Shown: positions 36,670 to 45,342 of the stretch, piece after piece | Layout of the letters: every line of letters starts with the position of its first letter | How positions within the stretch are numbered: position 1 is the first letter of the stretch | Assembly: GCF_017744695.1 (NCBI RefSeq) | Contig: NZ_JAGIAS010000012.1 | Coordinates: 1 to 64,000 of the forward strand | DNA from: Dyadobacter sp. | GTDB lineage: Bacteria > Bacteroidota > Bacteroidia > Cytophagales > Spirosomataceae | DNA length: 64,000 nt | Direction of reading: 5' to 3' | Program-made: the position numbers and the translations under genes | Notes under the pieces: model-generated | Seen by the model: only the letters and a program-made list of their open reading frames with translations | Databases searched by the model: none | Told to the model about the DNA's origin: nothing

Positions 36670-36782
36670 GACCGGGCGCGAAGTTTTGATTCGCTTCGCG
36701 ACCCACTAATGGCATGCCAGTTTTCAGTAAACCCGCATGGGAAACATCCGGCCCCTTTTTATTGATTATCCCAAAAGAAAAT

Positions 36783-36796
36783 GTCCGCTTTCGAAC
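36783..36796. promoter_or_regulatory. Possible operator GTCC-N6-GAAC of the FtsX permease
   Basis: The 14-mer GTCC-GCTTTC-GAAC, one arm mismatch from the site at 69-82, lies 114 bp upstream of the minus-strand permease start. A wider inverted repeat ATGTCCG (36781-36787) and CGGACAT surrounds it. The 282-bp divergent region 36670-36951 shows no other clear feature. Confidence 0.3.
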
Positions 36797-36951
36797 GCTA
36801 AACGTACCAAAACGGACATGATAGCATGCAGAAAAAACCGCTTCGGCAGTATGCATTGCAACCGTTTAATAACTAATTCTACAAACAAATCGAATTAGTA
36901 AGTAAAAAATAACGCTACGGTCGCTTCCTCCTTCAAACAAATTTCATCTCC

Positions 36952-37341
36952 ATGAACAGAGACAACGATAGACAACAAATTGAAAAACTGCGGCTGATTG
37001 TCCAGGAAGCTGAAAACACCGGCAACCTGCAAATGATGACCGCCATCCTCGCCGATGACATCACTGTGATTGCGCCCGGTTCGCCGGTTATCAACACCAA
37101 AGCCGGCGGTGTAGAATTCCTGCGCTCCTGGTTCGATGCTTTTTACATTCAGATATCCTATGAATCGCAGGATATCGAGATCAGGGGAGACCTTGCCTAT
37201 GAATGGGCGATCTACCAGCAGACAACCACCGACAAGCAAACCGGCGAAAAAGCTTCGGAAACAGGCAGGATGCTCTGGATCTACAAAAAGTACAATGAAG
37301 CATGGCTGCAACATTTCATTATCTGGAACACAGCCGCTTAA
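36952..37341 (+). CDS. SnoaL/NTF2-like protein (DUF4440)
   Basis: A 129-residue cytoplasmic protein with the cone-shaped NTF2 fold pattern: an N-terminal helix EKLRLIVQEAENTGNLQMMTAIL, then a DDITVIAPG strand and a C-terminal RMLWIYKKYNEAWLQHFIIWN sheet (parts quoted). DUF4440 members include polyketide cyclases, isomerases and non-enzymatic ligand binders. It lies 32 bp before the VioB-N-like gene and is the first gene of a three-gene operon, so a role in that pathway is likely. No catalytic residue can be named. Confidence 0.8.
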   Translation: MNRDNDRQQIEKLRLIVQEAENTGNLQMMTAILADDITVIAPGSPVINTKAGGVEFLRSWFDAFYIQISYESQDIEIRGDLAYEWAIYQQTTTDKQTGEKASETGRMLWIYKKYNEAWLQHFIIWNTAA

Positions 37342-37373
37342 AGAATTTTATCCTCACAATAAATTAAAACACC

Positions 37374-39305
37374 ATGTCCTATCTTCATGCGCCAAGGCTC
37401 GTGTTCACGGGCGATTTCCTGTCCGACGTCAGCACGGTCAATAACGACACGGCCCACTACAACAACACCACTTTCAAACCCAATTTCCAGGAGCCCGGTA
37501 AAGGCGCCACCAATGGTTGGTGGAACCCCGAAGGAGGGGCGGTTTTCGACTTCCAGAACTGTGCGGTAAAGCAGGTTTTCCTTCCGGACGGCACCACCCA
37601 GACTTCCCAGTCCGACGACATCATCATCGGCCAGGCCGTGGTAGGCGCCCAGGGGCGTCCGACGGGTAAAATGGTGGACCTCGATCCCGATGCCCAGATG
37701 TTTTCCGCATTATGGTGCGTCCAGCTTCGCATTTGTGCCGCCAATGGCGACTTGCTGTTCAAGGGTGATATTACCACCACCTCGTTCCGCGACCTCCAGA
37801 TGAGACAGCTCGACGGCGGTAAGAGCAATGGACAGCCATTGGGCGCCAGCTGGACATCAGTCATTACCAATGTCGAATGGGGCCCGCTCGCGGAGCAGTC
37901 GGCTTTCCTGAAAGCACTGCGCGCAACCACGCAGAACAATACCCTGGCTATTAACATGAACCCGTTCGGCTATTATTACAATCATAACGACGGCCGTTTT
38001 TCATTGGGAAGGATCATCGGCTCCATCGGGCCGTATTTCGAAGGAGAACCGCTCACCTTCGCGGCTGCACGCAGGTTGTACGGCATCAACTACACCGCAA
38101 GTGCACGTGGTACGTATTTCAGCACCTCCAATTTCCTGGTGGAGCCCGATGCCAAACGGGTAAGCGTCGACTTTGGAGCGAGCTTTCCGGTAGCTAACTC
38201 TATCGGGACCATTAACTATAACCAGGATTTACGCCTGGCCGTCAGCAAGGTGCCGCAAACCGGCGTGGCAAGCCGCCAGACACCGACTTTTTACATTAAT
38301 CCTAATGATTTTATCGAAATCGGGGCGCTGGGTTATCAATCCGACCCGAACTGGCTGAATCAGACGGGCGGGATCGTTTCGTTCAATAACCTCCCCGATG
38401 CGACATTATCGGCATTGAGCAATAACCAGCTGATATTAATCACGCCATCGACAAGCCAGCCCGGACAGTTTGCGATTATCGCGCGGGAGGCGATCGACGG
38501 ACTGGTAGCCAGGGCCGACAATTTCATCCAGCGACTGGACGATGGGCAATCGGTGAACATCGATTTTTATGCCTACCAATGGGGGAAACCGCTTCCGAAC
38601 GCCAGCATCAGCGTGACACTCGACCCACCTACCCCGGATACGCCGGTGAGCCCGCAAAACCCGATCTCGGAAATTTACGGCAATAACTTTCCGGCGGACG
38701 GCCTGACCTTCAACGGACAGATTTCGACCGATCCGAAAGGCAAAGCGCAGATGCTGCTGGCCGGCAATGCCATTTACAGCCCGCGGGTGTACATCGACGG
38801 GCAGATCTACTTCATTACCTACCAGACGGCCACCGTCGATCAGGCATTTGGTACCGAACAGGTCGTCGTGCACCTGCGCGACTATTTCCAGGAGATAGCA
38901 CAGCCGGTTTGGGACGACATTTCCGAGATGATGATCCAGTACAGCAATCTTTACCCGATCATGAGCAAATATGTCGTGAACCTCGCCGATCCTATGGCAC
39001 TTGCAGAGAAAAAGAACATCCTGATTTTCGCATTCTCGCGTGATATGAACGACACGATGCACATGCCGGTAACGCGCGACTTGTCGACCACCAAGCGCAA
39101 CACCATCCTGAACTGGCTCAATAACCCGCAAATAGCTCCAAAAGGCGTGGTAAGGTCCGATGCCAGGGAGGTAAGGGCCGCCAACCCGGTGGCACCCGGC
39201 ACGGCGTTGACCGACAAACAAACCAGGTACCGGGAAGCCGTGAAAGCGAAAAACGGGTCGTTCCCGGGCTTCTCCGCTACCAACGATTTGTTTGAAAATC
39301 TGTGA
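37374..39305 (+). CDS. VioB/RebD-like N-terminal half (putative)
   Basis: A 643-residue cytoplasmic protein without a signal peptide. It starts MSYLHAPRLVFTGDFLSDVST, similar to the opening of VioB (a short strand then ...PRIHFRG...). Residues 524-584, with SNLYPIMSKYVVNLADP and MHMPVTRDLSTTKRNTIL, align by eye with the VioB segment that has YPFMSDKVFSLAD and YYMPSTRELSTPK. The gene after it encodes the ferritin-like part found at the VioB C-terminus. Together 643+347 residues equal the length of VioB (about 1000). VioB and RebD couple two imine-type amino-acid products. No VioA-like oxidase is in the window, so the substrate is open. Confidence 0.62.
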   Translation: MSYLHAPRLVFTGDFLSDVSTVNNDTAHYNNTTFKPNFQEPGKGATNGWWNPEGGAVFDFQNCAVKQVFLPDGTTQTSQSDDIIIGQAVVGAQGRPTGKMVDLDPDAQMFSALWCVQLRICAANGDLLFKGDITTTSFRDLQMRQLDGGKSNGQPLGASWTSVITNVEWGPLAEQSAFLKALRATTQNNTLAINMNPFGYYYNHNDGRFSLGRIIGSIGPYFEGEPLTFAAARRLYGINYTASARGTYFSTSNFLVEPDAKRVSVDFGASFPVANSIGTINYNQDLRLAVSKVPQTGVASRQTPTFYINPNDFIEIGALGYQSDPNWLNQTGGIVSFNNLPDATLSALSNNQLILITPSTSQPGQFAIIAREAIDGLVARADNFIQRLDDGQSVNIDFYAYQWGKPLPNASISVTLDPPTPDTPVSPQNPISEIYGNNFPADGLTFNGQISTDPKGKAQMLLAGNAIYSPRVYIDGQIYFITYQTATVDQAFGTEQVVVHLRDYFQEIAQPVWDDISEMMIQYSNLYPIMSKYVVNLADPMALAEKKNILIFAFSRDMNDTMHMPVTRDLSTTKRNTILNWLNNPQIAPKGVVRSDAREVRAANPVAPGTALTDKQTRYREAVKAKNGSFPGFSATNDLFENL

Positions 39306-39329
39306 TTTACGGTTTAAAATTTCTTCACC

Positions 39330-40373
39330 ATGCTACAAATAGATTCAAAATATATTGAGAAGGCATTGAGCGCCAATGCCCTGGAAGAGCTCTATCCGCT
39401 TCTTCAGAACGCCGTCGAACTGGAACATTCGACCATCCCCCCTTACCTCACGGCGATGTTTTCGCTGAAACCCGGCTCCAACCTCGTGCAGCGGCAGATT
39501 ATTCACTCGATCGTGATCGAGGAGATGCTGCACATGACCATTGCCGCGAATATCCTGAATGCCCTTGGAGGGAACCCCGTGATCGACCAGGCCGATTTCG
39601 TGCCCGAATACCCCGGCCCGTTGCCTATGGGTATTGGCAATGGACTCATCGTCGGATTGGAAAAATATTCGACAGATGTTGTCAAAAATGTATTTATGGA
39701 GATTGAAGAGCCGGAGAACCCGCTGGTTTTCAAATCCGTGAGCCTGGCTGCCATGCCTACGTACAGCACGATAGGCCAGTTTTACCAGGCCATTCAACAA
39801 AAGATAGAAGAACTGGCGCCAGACGACTTACCGGGAGACAAAGCCAAACAGGTTACGTCGTCGTTCTTCCCGGCCGACGAGCTTTTTCCGATTTACACCA
39901 AGCAAAATGCGATCGACGCGATTAACATCATCATCGAGCAAGGCGAAGGGACTTCGACCTCCCCGCTCGACCAGGAAGACGAGCTCGCGCATTACTACCG
40001 GTTTGAAGAGCTGTACAAGGGAAAAAGACTGGTAAAAGATCCCGCCGCGCCCAATGGTTATTCATTCTCCGGGCCTACAATCCCATTCTCACCCGACGAT
40101 GTTTTCCCGTTGTTTCCCAACACCAAAACGAGCATGCTGCCTGCCGGCAGTGAGGAGCTAAACCGGATGAATGAGTTCAATACGAGCTATTACTCGTTGC
40201 TTTCGGGGCTTCACACGACGTTCAACGGCCAGCCCGGAATGCTCGACAATACCGTGGGCGTCATGTACGACCTCAAACTGACCGCCCAAAAACTGTGCGC
40301 CATGCCATTCCCCGGCAAACCCGGCTATACCATCGGGCCGTCGTTCGAGTTTATCGTTCCTGTCGGAAGTTAA
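39330..40373 (+). CDS. Ferritin-like protein, VioB/RebD C-terminal-like
   Basis: A 347-residue protein with a ferritin-like four-helix start. Glu32 in ELEHSTIPPYL and the E65-M-L-H68 motif in VIEEMLHM form half of a di-iron or metal site. The segment ALGGNPVIDQADFVPEYPGPLP is typical of the domain shared with iminophenyl-pyruvate dimer synthase. The rest of the protein holds PSFFPADELFPIYTK-like segments seen in such stand-alone proteins. It begins 24 bp after the 643-residue partner, suggesting a two-subunit enzyme. In VioB this region binds haem or iron for oxidative coupling. The actual chemistry here is inferred. Confidence 0.75.
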   Translation: MLQIDSKYIEKALSANALEELYPLLQNAVELEHSTIPPYLTAMFSLKPGSNLVQRQIIHSIVIEEMLHMTIAANILNALGGNPVIDQADFVPEYPGPLPMGIGNGLIVGLEKYSTDVVKNVFMEIEEPENPLVFKSVSLAAMPTYSTIGQFYQAIQQKIEELAPDDLPGDKAKQVTSSFFPADELFPIYTKQNAIDAINIIIEQGEGTSTSPLDQEDELAHYYRFEELYKGKRLVKDPAAPNGYSFSGPTIPFSPDDVFPLFPNTKTSMLPAGSEELNRMNEFNTSYYSLLSGLHTTFNGQPGMLDNTVGVMYDLKLTAQKLCAMPFPGKPGYTIGPSFEFIVPVGS

Positions 40374-40383
40374 GGTATATTAT

Positions 40384-40428
40384 TGCAGATCGGCGGCGGA
40401 TCATTTCAGCGCCACCGATCTGCATTTA
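40384..40428. terminator. Bidirectional terminator
   Basis: TGCAGATCGG (40384-40393) pairs with CCGATCTGCA (40415-40424), and GGCG/CGCC extends the stem. ATTTAAT follows on the plus strand and AATATA on the minus. It lies between the convergent VioB-like operon and the VOC gene. Confidence 0.75.
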
Positions 40429-40433
40429 ATGCT

Positions 40434-41357
40434 TTACACTCCTTCAAAAGCGCTTTTCAATGCCGCGATGTCAAGCCTTTTCATCGGTAGCAATGCCTGG
40501 GTGACCCGGTTGAGCTGCGCACGGGTGCCGTTGACCATCATTTCTTCCAGCTCGATCGGAGATATTTGCCAGGAAACACCGAATTTATCCTTGACCCATC
40601 CGCATTGCTCTGCCTCGGGAACTGCTGATAATTTTTGCGTAAAATAATCGAGTTCCTCCTGGTCTTCGCAGTTCACTACCAGCGAAATACCTTCATTAAA
40701 GCCAAATTTATGCTGATGGGCACTGTCCATGGCCGTGAACCACGAATCTTCCAGCTTGAAATCCGAAAACATGACCGTACCCGGCTTGTCGGGCGCATGT
40801 CCTTCGGGGTAGCGATGCAGTGAGCCCAGCCTGGATTTTTCAAAAACAGAGCAGTAAAAATTGATGGCCTCTTCCGCTTTGCCGCACTGATCCCCCACAA
40901 AAAGCAACGAGGTGATGATCGGCGGTCGTGGTTCTCCCTCCGGGTTGGTAAGGATCAGCTGCCAGGAAACACCATATTTGTCCTGTACCCAGCCATACCG
41001 CTTGCTGAACGGATACTCATCGATGGGCATCAACGCATTTCCGCCCTCGGCCAGCTTGTTCCATACCTCATCGAGTTTCGCGCGCGCCGAGTCTCCCGAA
41101 CCGCCAAACAGCAGCGGGTCGAAATTAACCATGAAAGAAATGGAAGGATTGGGCTTGAATATCGGCCCGGCGCTGATCGCCATGAATTTCTGGCCCCAAA
41201 GCTCGAATATAACCATATCTGCGTCCCCGGAAGGCGTATCTTCCATCCGTGTGACGCTGTTAACCTGTGATTCCGGAAATACCGAAGCGTAAAACGCTGC
41301 CGCTTCGGCAGCTTCCTTATCAAACCATAAATGCGGGACGATTTTCTGCATGACCAT
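40434..41357 (-). CDS. Duplicated VOC family protein (PhnB-like)
   Basis: A 307-residue protein made of two PhnB-like (3-demethylubiquinone methyltransferase-type) VOC domains. Domain one begins KIVPHLWFDKEAAEAAAFYASVFPES; domain two begins with ITSLLFVGDQCGKAEEAINFYCSVFEKS, given in parts. Both contain WQLI/WQIS with a following P/E-rich tail (YGVSWQLILTNPEG; FGVSWQISPIELEE). Such proteins resemble glyoxalase and dioxygenase folds, but few are characterised. The first His is conserved in domain one only (PHLWF). It is convergent with the VioB-like operon and shares a terminator with it. Confidence 0.88.
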   Translation of the reverse strand: MVMQKIVPHLWFDKEAAEAAAFYASVFPESQVNSVTRMEDTPSGDADMVIFELWGQKFMAISAGPIFKPNPSISFMVNFDPLLFGGSGDSARAKLDEVWNKLAEGGNALMPIDEYPFSKRYGWVQDKYGVSWQLILTNPEGEPRPPIITSLLFVGDQCGKAEEAINFYCSVFEKSRLGSLHRYPEGHAPDKPGTVMFSDFKLEDSWFTAMDSAHQHKFGFNEGISLVVNCEDQEELDYFTQKLSAVPEAEQCGWVKDKFGVSWQISPIELEEMMVNGTRAQLNRVTQALLPMKRLDIAALKSAFEGV

Positions 41358-41511
41358 TTGATTTTAGTTGATGACTCGAACGGGATGTGCTGACGGGAGG
41401 ATTGTAAAGGTAACGAATTGGTCGGTTCGAGCAGTCTGTCATTTTACTTCGATAGCTCTTTTCGCTTGTAATAACTTATGGTATGTTTATGGATACATTC
41501 AATCCTGAACG

Positions 41512-41913
41512 ATGATCAACCTGGAACAACTGCGAAAATGGGCGGTGATCGGCTGCCTGTGCCTTTCTTCATGTGCAAGCTACCAGCGCACCGACCTCTA
41601 TTTCGGCCGGGACATTCCCGGCGGCGGCGTGGTCAGCGAGCCTCAATGGAAGAATTTTAGCGATAGCGTCATCAGCAACTATTTCCCCGAAGGCTACACC
41701 GAGTGGGATGCCAACGGCCGCTGGAAGGATACCGACACCAGGCAAACGATCACGGAACCGACGAAAGTGGTCACTTTTTTTGGTAAGAAAACCAAAGAAA
41801 GAAGCGCCGCGCTCGACAGCATTGCCCAACGTTACCTGCGCCGCTTCCGCCAGCAAAGCGTGCTGCGGACCGATATCAAATCCAAAGTAAAATTTATCAA
41901 TAAGGCCCGGTAA
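41512..41913 (+). CDS. DUF3574 lipoprotein
   Basis: A 133-residue lipoprotein with a lipobox LSSC (CLCLSSCASYQ). The body TDLYFGRDIPGGGVVSEPQW, then YFPEGYTEWDANGRWKD and YLRRFRQQSVLR, matches the DUF3574 family, whose function is unknown. Length is normal for the family. It is transcribed toward the M14 peptidase gene with 20 bp between stops. No partner is evident. Confidence 0.85.
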   Translation: MINLEQLRKWAVIGCLCLSSCASYQRTDLYFGRDIPGGGVVSEPQWKNFSDSVISNYFPEGYTEWDANGRWKDTDTRQTITEPTKVVTFFGKKTKERSAALDSIAQRYLRRFRQQSVLRTDIKSKVKFINKAR

Positions 41914-41933
41914 CCGTGCAGCCCGTCCAGCGG

Positions 41934-43223
41934 TTATTCGAAATAATGGTAAAACACCTCCGGCAGCTTGTTTCCGAGTGAAATCCAGTCGGCGGCAAGA
42001 GGGGCTTTATTCAGGCCTTTTATCCACTCGTAGTTCAGCTCGTACACCGCTGCATAAATACCGAACCGGGTCAGGAAGCCCTCCCCCAATGTCCCCGGAT
42101 TTTTGAAACTCGCCTTGGTCGCGCCCTCCGTAAACCAGGTATGCTTGCGCAGGAGCGATTCCAGTTTGTCCATACTGGCCAAATAGCTGGTAATATCGCC
42201 ATCAGGGCGGCTGATATGCAGGTTTCCGCCGGCATCATTGTGGATATCGAGCGCGAGATCGGGCTTTTTGTTCGCCTTGATCATCTGTTGCAGCCATTGT
42301 TCAAGATAGTAGTTCTCCGGCGCTATGCGTTCGTCAGCCGGCTTGTCCCACTTCCGGTTCAGGTCATAGCCGTTGGCATTGAACCGCGTTTTGCCCCGTG
42401 CGACGCCGTCCTTGTTGGCCATGGGGAGAATGTAAACACAGTATCGCTTCAAATAGCGTTGGGCATCCGCGTCGTTGCTGAGGAGTTTTTGCACCAGTCC
42501 TTCCACGGTCCAGTTCCCGCCCGCTTCGAACGCATGCGCCCTCGCGCGCAGGAAGAGCCGTTTAGGGGCATTTTCGCTCCCGATCCGGATGATTTCCAGC
42601 GACCGGCCCTCCGACGTTTTACCGATGGTCGTAACAGCGGCGAGCTTGTTCTTCCCGATTCTCGCCAGCATCATATCCAGGTCGCTGATCCGGTAGGGCT
42701 CCACGCTGGCAATGTAGGCAAATGGCGCCTCCATCCTGAACTTGAACAGCATCCTGCGGCCCTGGGCACCACCGCGCGACGGACCACCACCCGACGGCGC
42801 GCCGCCACCCGGCAATACTTCTATCGGGCGACTTTCCCACTTTTTTTGGTCAAAAGACAATACGAACCGGGAACGTTCCGAAAGATCGCTGGCGAACCGG
42901 TTGTTCCAGATATTGTCAAAATTTTCCAGGATCACGGTCACCTCCGTACCTGTTGCTGCCTCCACCCTGAAATGAAAGTGGTTCACGGCCCTGTTCCGCG
43001 AAAAGCGCTCGCGGTCGTACACCAGGCTGCCCACCACCCTGCCGGCCGAATCGATTCGCCAGTTCATGGGCGAAGCATTCTCGAAACCGGTATGGATAAA
43101 AATTCGGGACGCGGCGATGCTGTCGGCCTTGTCGCCGGAACTTTGCGCACGCAGCCCCGTACACACACCGGCGCCTGTAATGAGTAAGCCGACAAGTATT
43201 GTCGAAAATATCGGGAATTTCAT
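41934..43223 (-). CDS. M14 family zinc carboxypeptidase, secreted
   Basis: A 429-residue protein with a signal peptide starting MKFPIFSTILVGLLITG. The N-terminal beta domain (about 35-150) resembles the cytosolic-carboxypeptidase N-domain. A glycine-rich low-complexity linker (GGGAPSGGGPSRGG) follows. The catalytic domain has zinc ligands His and Glu in RARAHAFEAG, His in LDIHNDAGG, and the general-base Glu in AVYELNYEW. ATG at 43223 is chosen; the TTG at 43256 would add 11 hydrophilic residues before the signal peptide. It acts in the periplasm or outside. It is divergent from the small secreted protein at 43440. Confidence 0.88.
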   Translation of the reverse strand: MKFPIFSTILVGLLITGAGVCTGLRAQSSGDKADSIAASRIFIHTGFENASPMNWRIDSAGRVVGSLVYDRERFSRNRAVNHFHFRVEAATGTEVTVILENFDNIWNNRFASDLSERSRFVLSFDQKKWESRPIEVLPGGGAPSGGGPSRGGAQGRRMLFKFRMEAPFAYIASVEPYRISDLDMMLARIGKNKLAAVTTIGKTSEGRSLEIIRIGSENAPKRLFLRARAHAFEAGGNWTVEGLVQKLLSNDADAQRYLKRYCVYILPMANKDGVARGKTRFNANGYDLNRKWDKPADERIAPENYYLEQWLQQMIKANKKPDLALDIHNDAGGNLHISRPDGDITSYLASMDKLESLLRKHTWFTEGATKASFKNPGTLGEGFLTRFGIYAAVYELNYEWIKGLNKAPLAADWISLGNKLPEVFYHYFE

Positions 43224-43258
43224 CGTCCAACCTGAATTACGGGTTTTACATCTCAAAC

Positions 43259-43289
43259 CAAATTATGTGCACGTGCACGTAGCTCACAA
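43259..43289 (-). promoter_or_regulatory. M14 gene promoter with a palindrome between the boxes
   Basis: On the minus strand, TTG (complement of 43287-43289), 20 bases, and ATAATTTG (complement of 43259-43266) form a good promoter. The spacer contains the perfect 12-bp palindrome GTGCACGTGCAC (43267-43278), placed to act as an operator. Confidence 0.45.
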
Positions 43290-43439
43290 AAGCAGTTTGT
43301 AACCTTGTTCTACTTTCAAAAATAAATCCGCTTCGCTACCCCGCTGAACTGTCAAAAATCTACACCCATCCCGAGGAATCGTTGGCACAATTTTTAACTA
43401 TATTCATGGTAAGAAATCAACAACTAACTGATAGAAAGC

Positions 43440-43913
43440 ATGAAAAAGATAGTGATCACCGCCGCGATGGTATTGTTCTGCGCAACGACGGCTGCATTTG
43501 CCCAAAGTACATCCAGCTCCACCGACAAGGCGAAAACAACGAAGGCTTCGGGACAAGGCGTGAAAACACCTGCCCCCGAAAGCGAGAAAAAAAGCACTGA
43601 CCAGTCGGGTAAGGCCAATCCAACCGACCAGGTAGCCCAGAAAAGCAGCGAAAACGACGGCAGCAACCGTCCGGGAGGCGCCACCCATGAAAACGCTAAC
43701 GACGTGGGACGATACTCCGACCGCGAAGACGAAAACTCAATGCTGTTTTCCAAAGAAGCCATTGCCATACGCCGCAAAAACCACACCGAACCGGACGTAA
43801 CCGTGAAGGAAGGCAGCGGCTCGGCGCCAAAGAACACCAAGAACCACACTGGTACCACCGGCAACTACCGGAACCTGGCTACACAGACCAGCGGCGTACC
43901 ATCGCGCGAATAG
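43440..43913 (+). CDS. Small secreted hydrophilic protein of unknown function
   Basis: A 157-residue protein. The signal peptide ends AAFAQS. The mature part is almost free of hydrophobic segments, very rich in Ser, Thr, Lys, Asn and Glu, and probably disordered. I recognise no domain. An element TTG-N16-TATTCATG (43382-43408) may be its promoter. A perfect 30-bp palindrome follows the stop codon. It could be a stress- or desiccation-related envelope protein, but that is a guess. Confidence 0.8.
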   Translation: MKKIVITAAMVLFCATTAAFAQSTSSSTDKAKTTKASGQGVKTPAPESEKKSTDQSGKANPTDQVAQKSSENDGSNRPGGATHENANDVGRYSDREDENSMLFSKEAIAIRRKNHTEPDVTVKEGSGSAPKNTKNHTGTTGNYRNLATQTSGVPSRE

Positions 43914-43928
43914 AACCGTGGTTATCTG

Positions 43929-43958
43929 CCAAAGCAAAGCCCCGGGGCTTTGCTTTGG
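43929..43958. terminator. Perfect 30-bp palindromic terminator
   Basis: CCAAAGCAAAGCCCC is followed directly by its exact complement. The hairpin has 15-bp arms and no spare loop bases. It lies five bases from the GT92-like gene stop and 15 from that of the small secreted protein, so it serves both convergent genes. Confidence 0.75.
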
Positions 43959-43963
43959 CGGAT

Positions 43964-44839
43964 TCAGTTGCCTTGCGGCGTTTTCAATTTTTCCAAAATC
44001 CTCAATATCGTCGTGTCCTCTATCACATTGGATTCGCTATCGTGATAGTGGAATTCCTCCATTTTGCGTTGTCGCTTCGTATCGCCGAGGCCCCTCTCCA
44101 CTTTTTTGCGGTACTCTTCCAGCGACCGGCAATAGTAATGGTTAAGCTGGACCGTGTCGACACTTACGTCCGTAAACGCCCCTTCAATTGGCGCGAAATG
44201 CTCATTCACGCAGAAATATCCGGGCTTGAATCTGAAATTATGGGATTTGTATGCCGACTGCACAAAACGTGGTTGTACAATACTTTTAATATGGCGGTTA
44301 GGCGGGAATGAGGCATCCGATCGTCTGGTAAAATTTTCCAATTGACTTCCCGCAGGCTTTTCGATATGGTTATTCGACCCGAATATTAACCACGACAGCC
44401 CAAGGCCGCCATAATTCTCATACTTTTCAAGCAACCGGGGCAGGTTTGCACTTTCGTTTTTGGGTACGATAAACTCGTCCATATCAATGAACCCGATCCA
44501 TCTCGAATTATAACCAAAGTTATCAATGCAATGCTGATACGCTTTCACCTGCATACTCTTCCCGAGAATGCGCGTAACCGTTACCCATTCGTCATAACCG
44601 AGTGCAGCGATAACATCTTTAACCGGGCTCTTGCTGCCGTTATCATAAATATAAAAATGTTCGACCCCTATTTTGCGGTGATAATCCAGCCATTCGGACA
44701 GGTAATCATTCTCGTCTTTTACAATGCAGCAAACGGATAAATAGTACTGAGGTTCAATCGATTCACCGGCGCGGGAGCTACGGAATCGGGAAAGCAAATT
44801 CTGAATAGAAAACATGATGGCTAATACACTTTTGTCCAT
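43964..44839 (-). CDS. GT92-like / family 2 glycosyltransferase
   Basis: A 291-residue glycosyltransferase with a GT-A fold. The motif YYLSVCCIVKDENDYLSEWL opens the nucleotide-sugar domain, GFIDMDEF is the DXD metal site, and SIVQPRFVQS and NHYYCRSLEEYRKK are hallmarks of the GT92 (DUF23) family. ATG at 44839 is chosen; ATG at 44815 is also possible. It begins 14 bp after the Lrp stop on the same strand, so the two could be cotranscribed. Acceptor and sugar unknown. Confidence 0.85.
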   Translation of the reverse strand: MDKSVLAIMFSIQNLLSRFRSSRAGESIEPQYYLSVCCIVKDENDYLSEWLDYHRKIGVEHFYIYDNGSKSPVKDVIAALGYDEWVTVTRILGKSMQVKAYQHCIDNFGYNSRWIGFIDMDEFIVPKNESANLPRLLEKYENYGGLGLSWLIFGSNNHIEKPAGSQLENFTRRSDASFPPNRHIKSIVQPRFVQSAYKSHNFRFKPGYFCVNEHFAPIEGAFTDVSVDTVQLNHYYCRSLEEYRKKVERGLGDTKRQRKMEEFHYHDSESNVIEDTTILRILEKLKTPQGN

Positions 44840-44853
44840 GACGTGCGCCAAAG

Positions 44854-45324
44854 TTATGGCTTATTGATCGGAATACTTAATCCGGCTTTTACAATATCCA
44901 ATACGATACTCGTTTTAAAGCTTTTAACATTGTTATTTCCAAAAAACAATTGCTGGGTCAGTTCTTCATACTCTTTCATACTGTAAACGACCAGTATCAG
45001 AATAAAATCCACATCGCCCGTTACGTAATAGCATTGCTGCACCTGGGGAGTACTGCTGAAAATCGCTTTGGCTTGCCGGATAATTTCCACCTTCTCCACT
45101 TCCATCTTCACCTCCGCGAAAATGGTAATCGGCCGGCCTAGCTTTTCCGAGTCGAGCACCGAAATATCCGCCCTGATCACACCCGTTTCACGAAGCCGCT
45201 TGATACGCCGCTGAACGGCAGGTGCCGACAGTCCGATCCGCTCCCCGATATCGCGCTGGGGTGTGGTATTATCGGCTTGCAGGATCGCCAGAATGGAAAT
45301 ATCGAAGGAATCGAGTGTAATCAT
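44854..45324 (-). CDS. Lrp/AsnC family transcriptional regulator
   Basis: A 156-residue protein with an N-terminal HTH (ILAILQADNTTPQRDIGERIGLSAPAVQRRIKRL, shown in parts: RDIGERIGLS, VQRRIKRLRE) and a C-terminal RAM ligand domain (CYYVTGDVDFILILVV). These act as octamers that respond to amino acids. It is divergent from an EamA exporter gene across 107 bp that contain two palindromes with 46-bp centre spacing. Amino-acid-responsive control of the exporter is the likely role. ATG at 45324 preferred. Confidence 0.9.
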   Translation of the reverse strand: MITLDSFDISILAILQADNTTPQRDIGERIGLSAPAVQRRIKRLRETGVIRADISVLDSEKLGRPITIFAEVKMEVEKVEIIRQAKAIFSSTPQVQQCYYVTGDVDFILILVVYSMKEYEELTQQLFFGNNNVKSFKTSIVLDIVKAGLSIPINKP

Positions 45325-45342
45325 AAGGTCAGCGCAACGAAA

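Noticed and set aside
42141..43187. 348-residue plus-strand frame opposite the M14 peptidase
   Set aside because: Shadow frame; the minus strand carries intact zinc-ligand motifs and a signal peptide.
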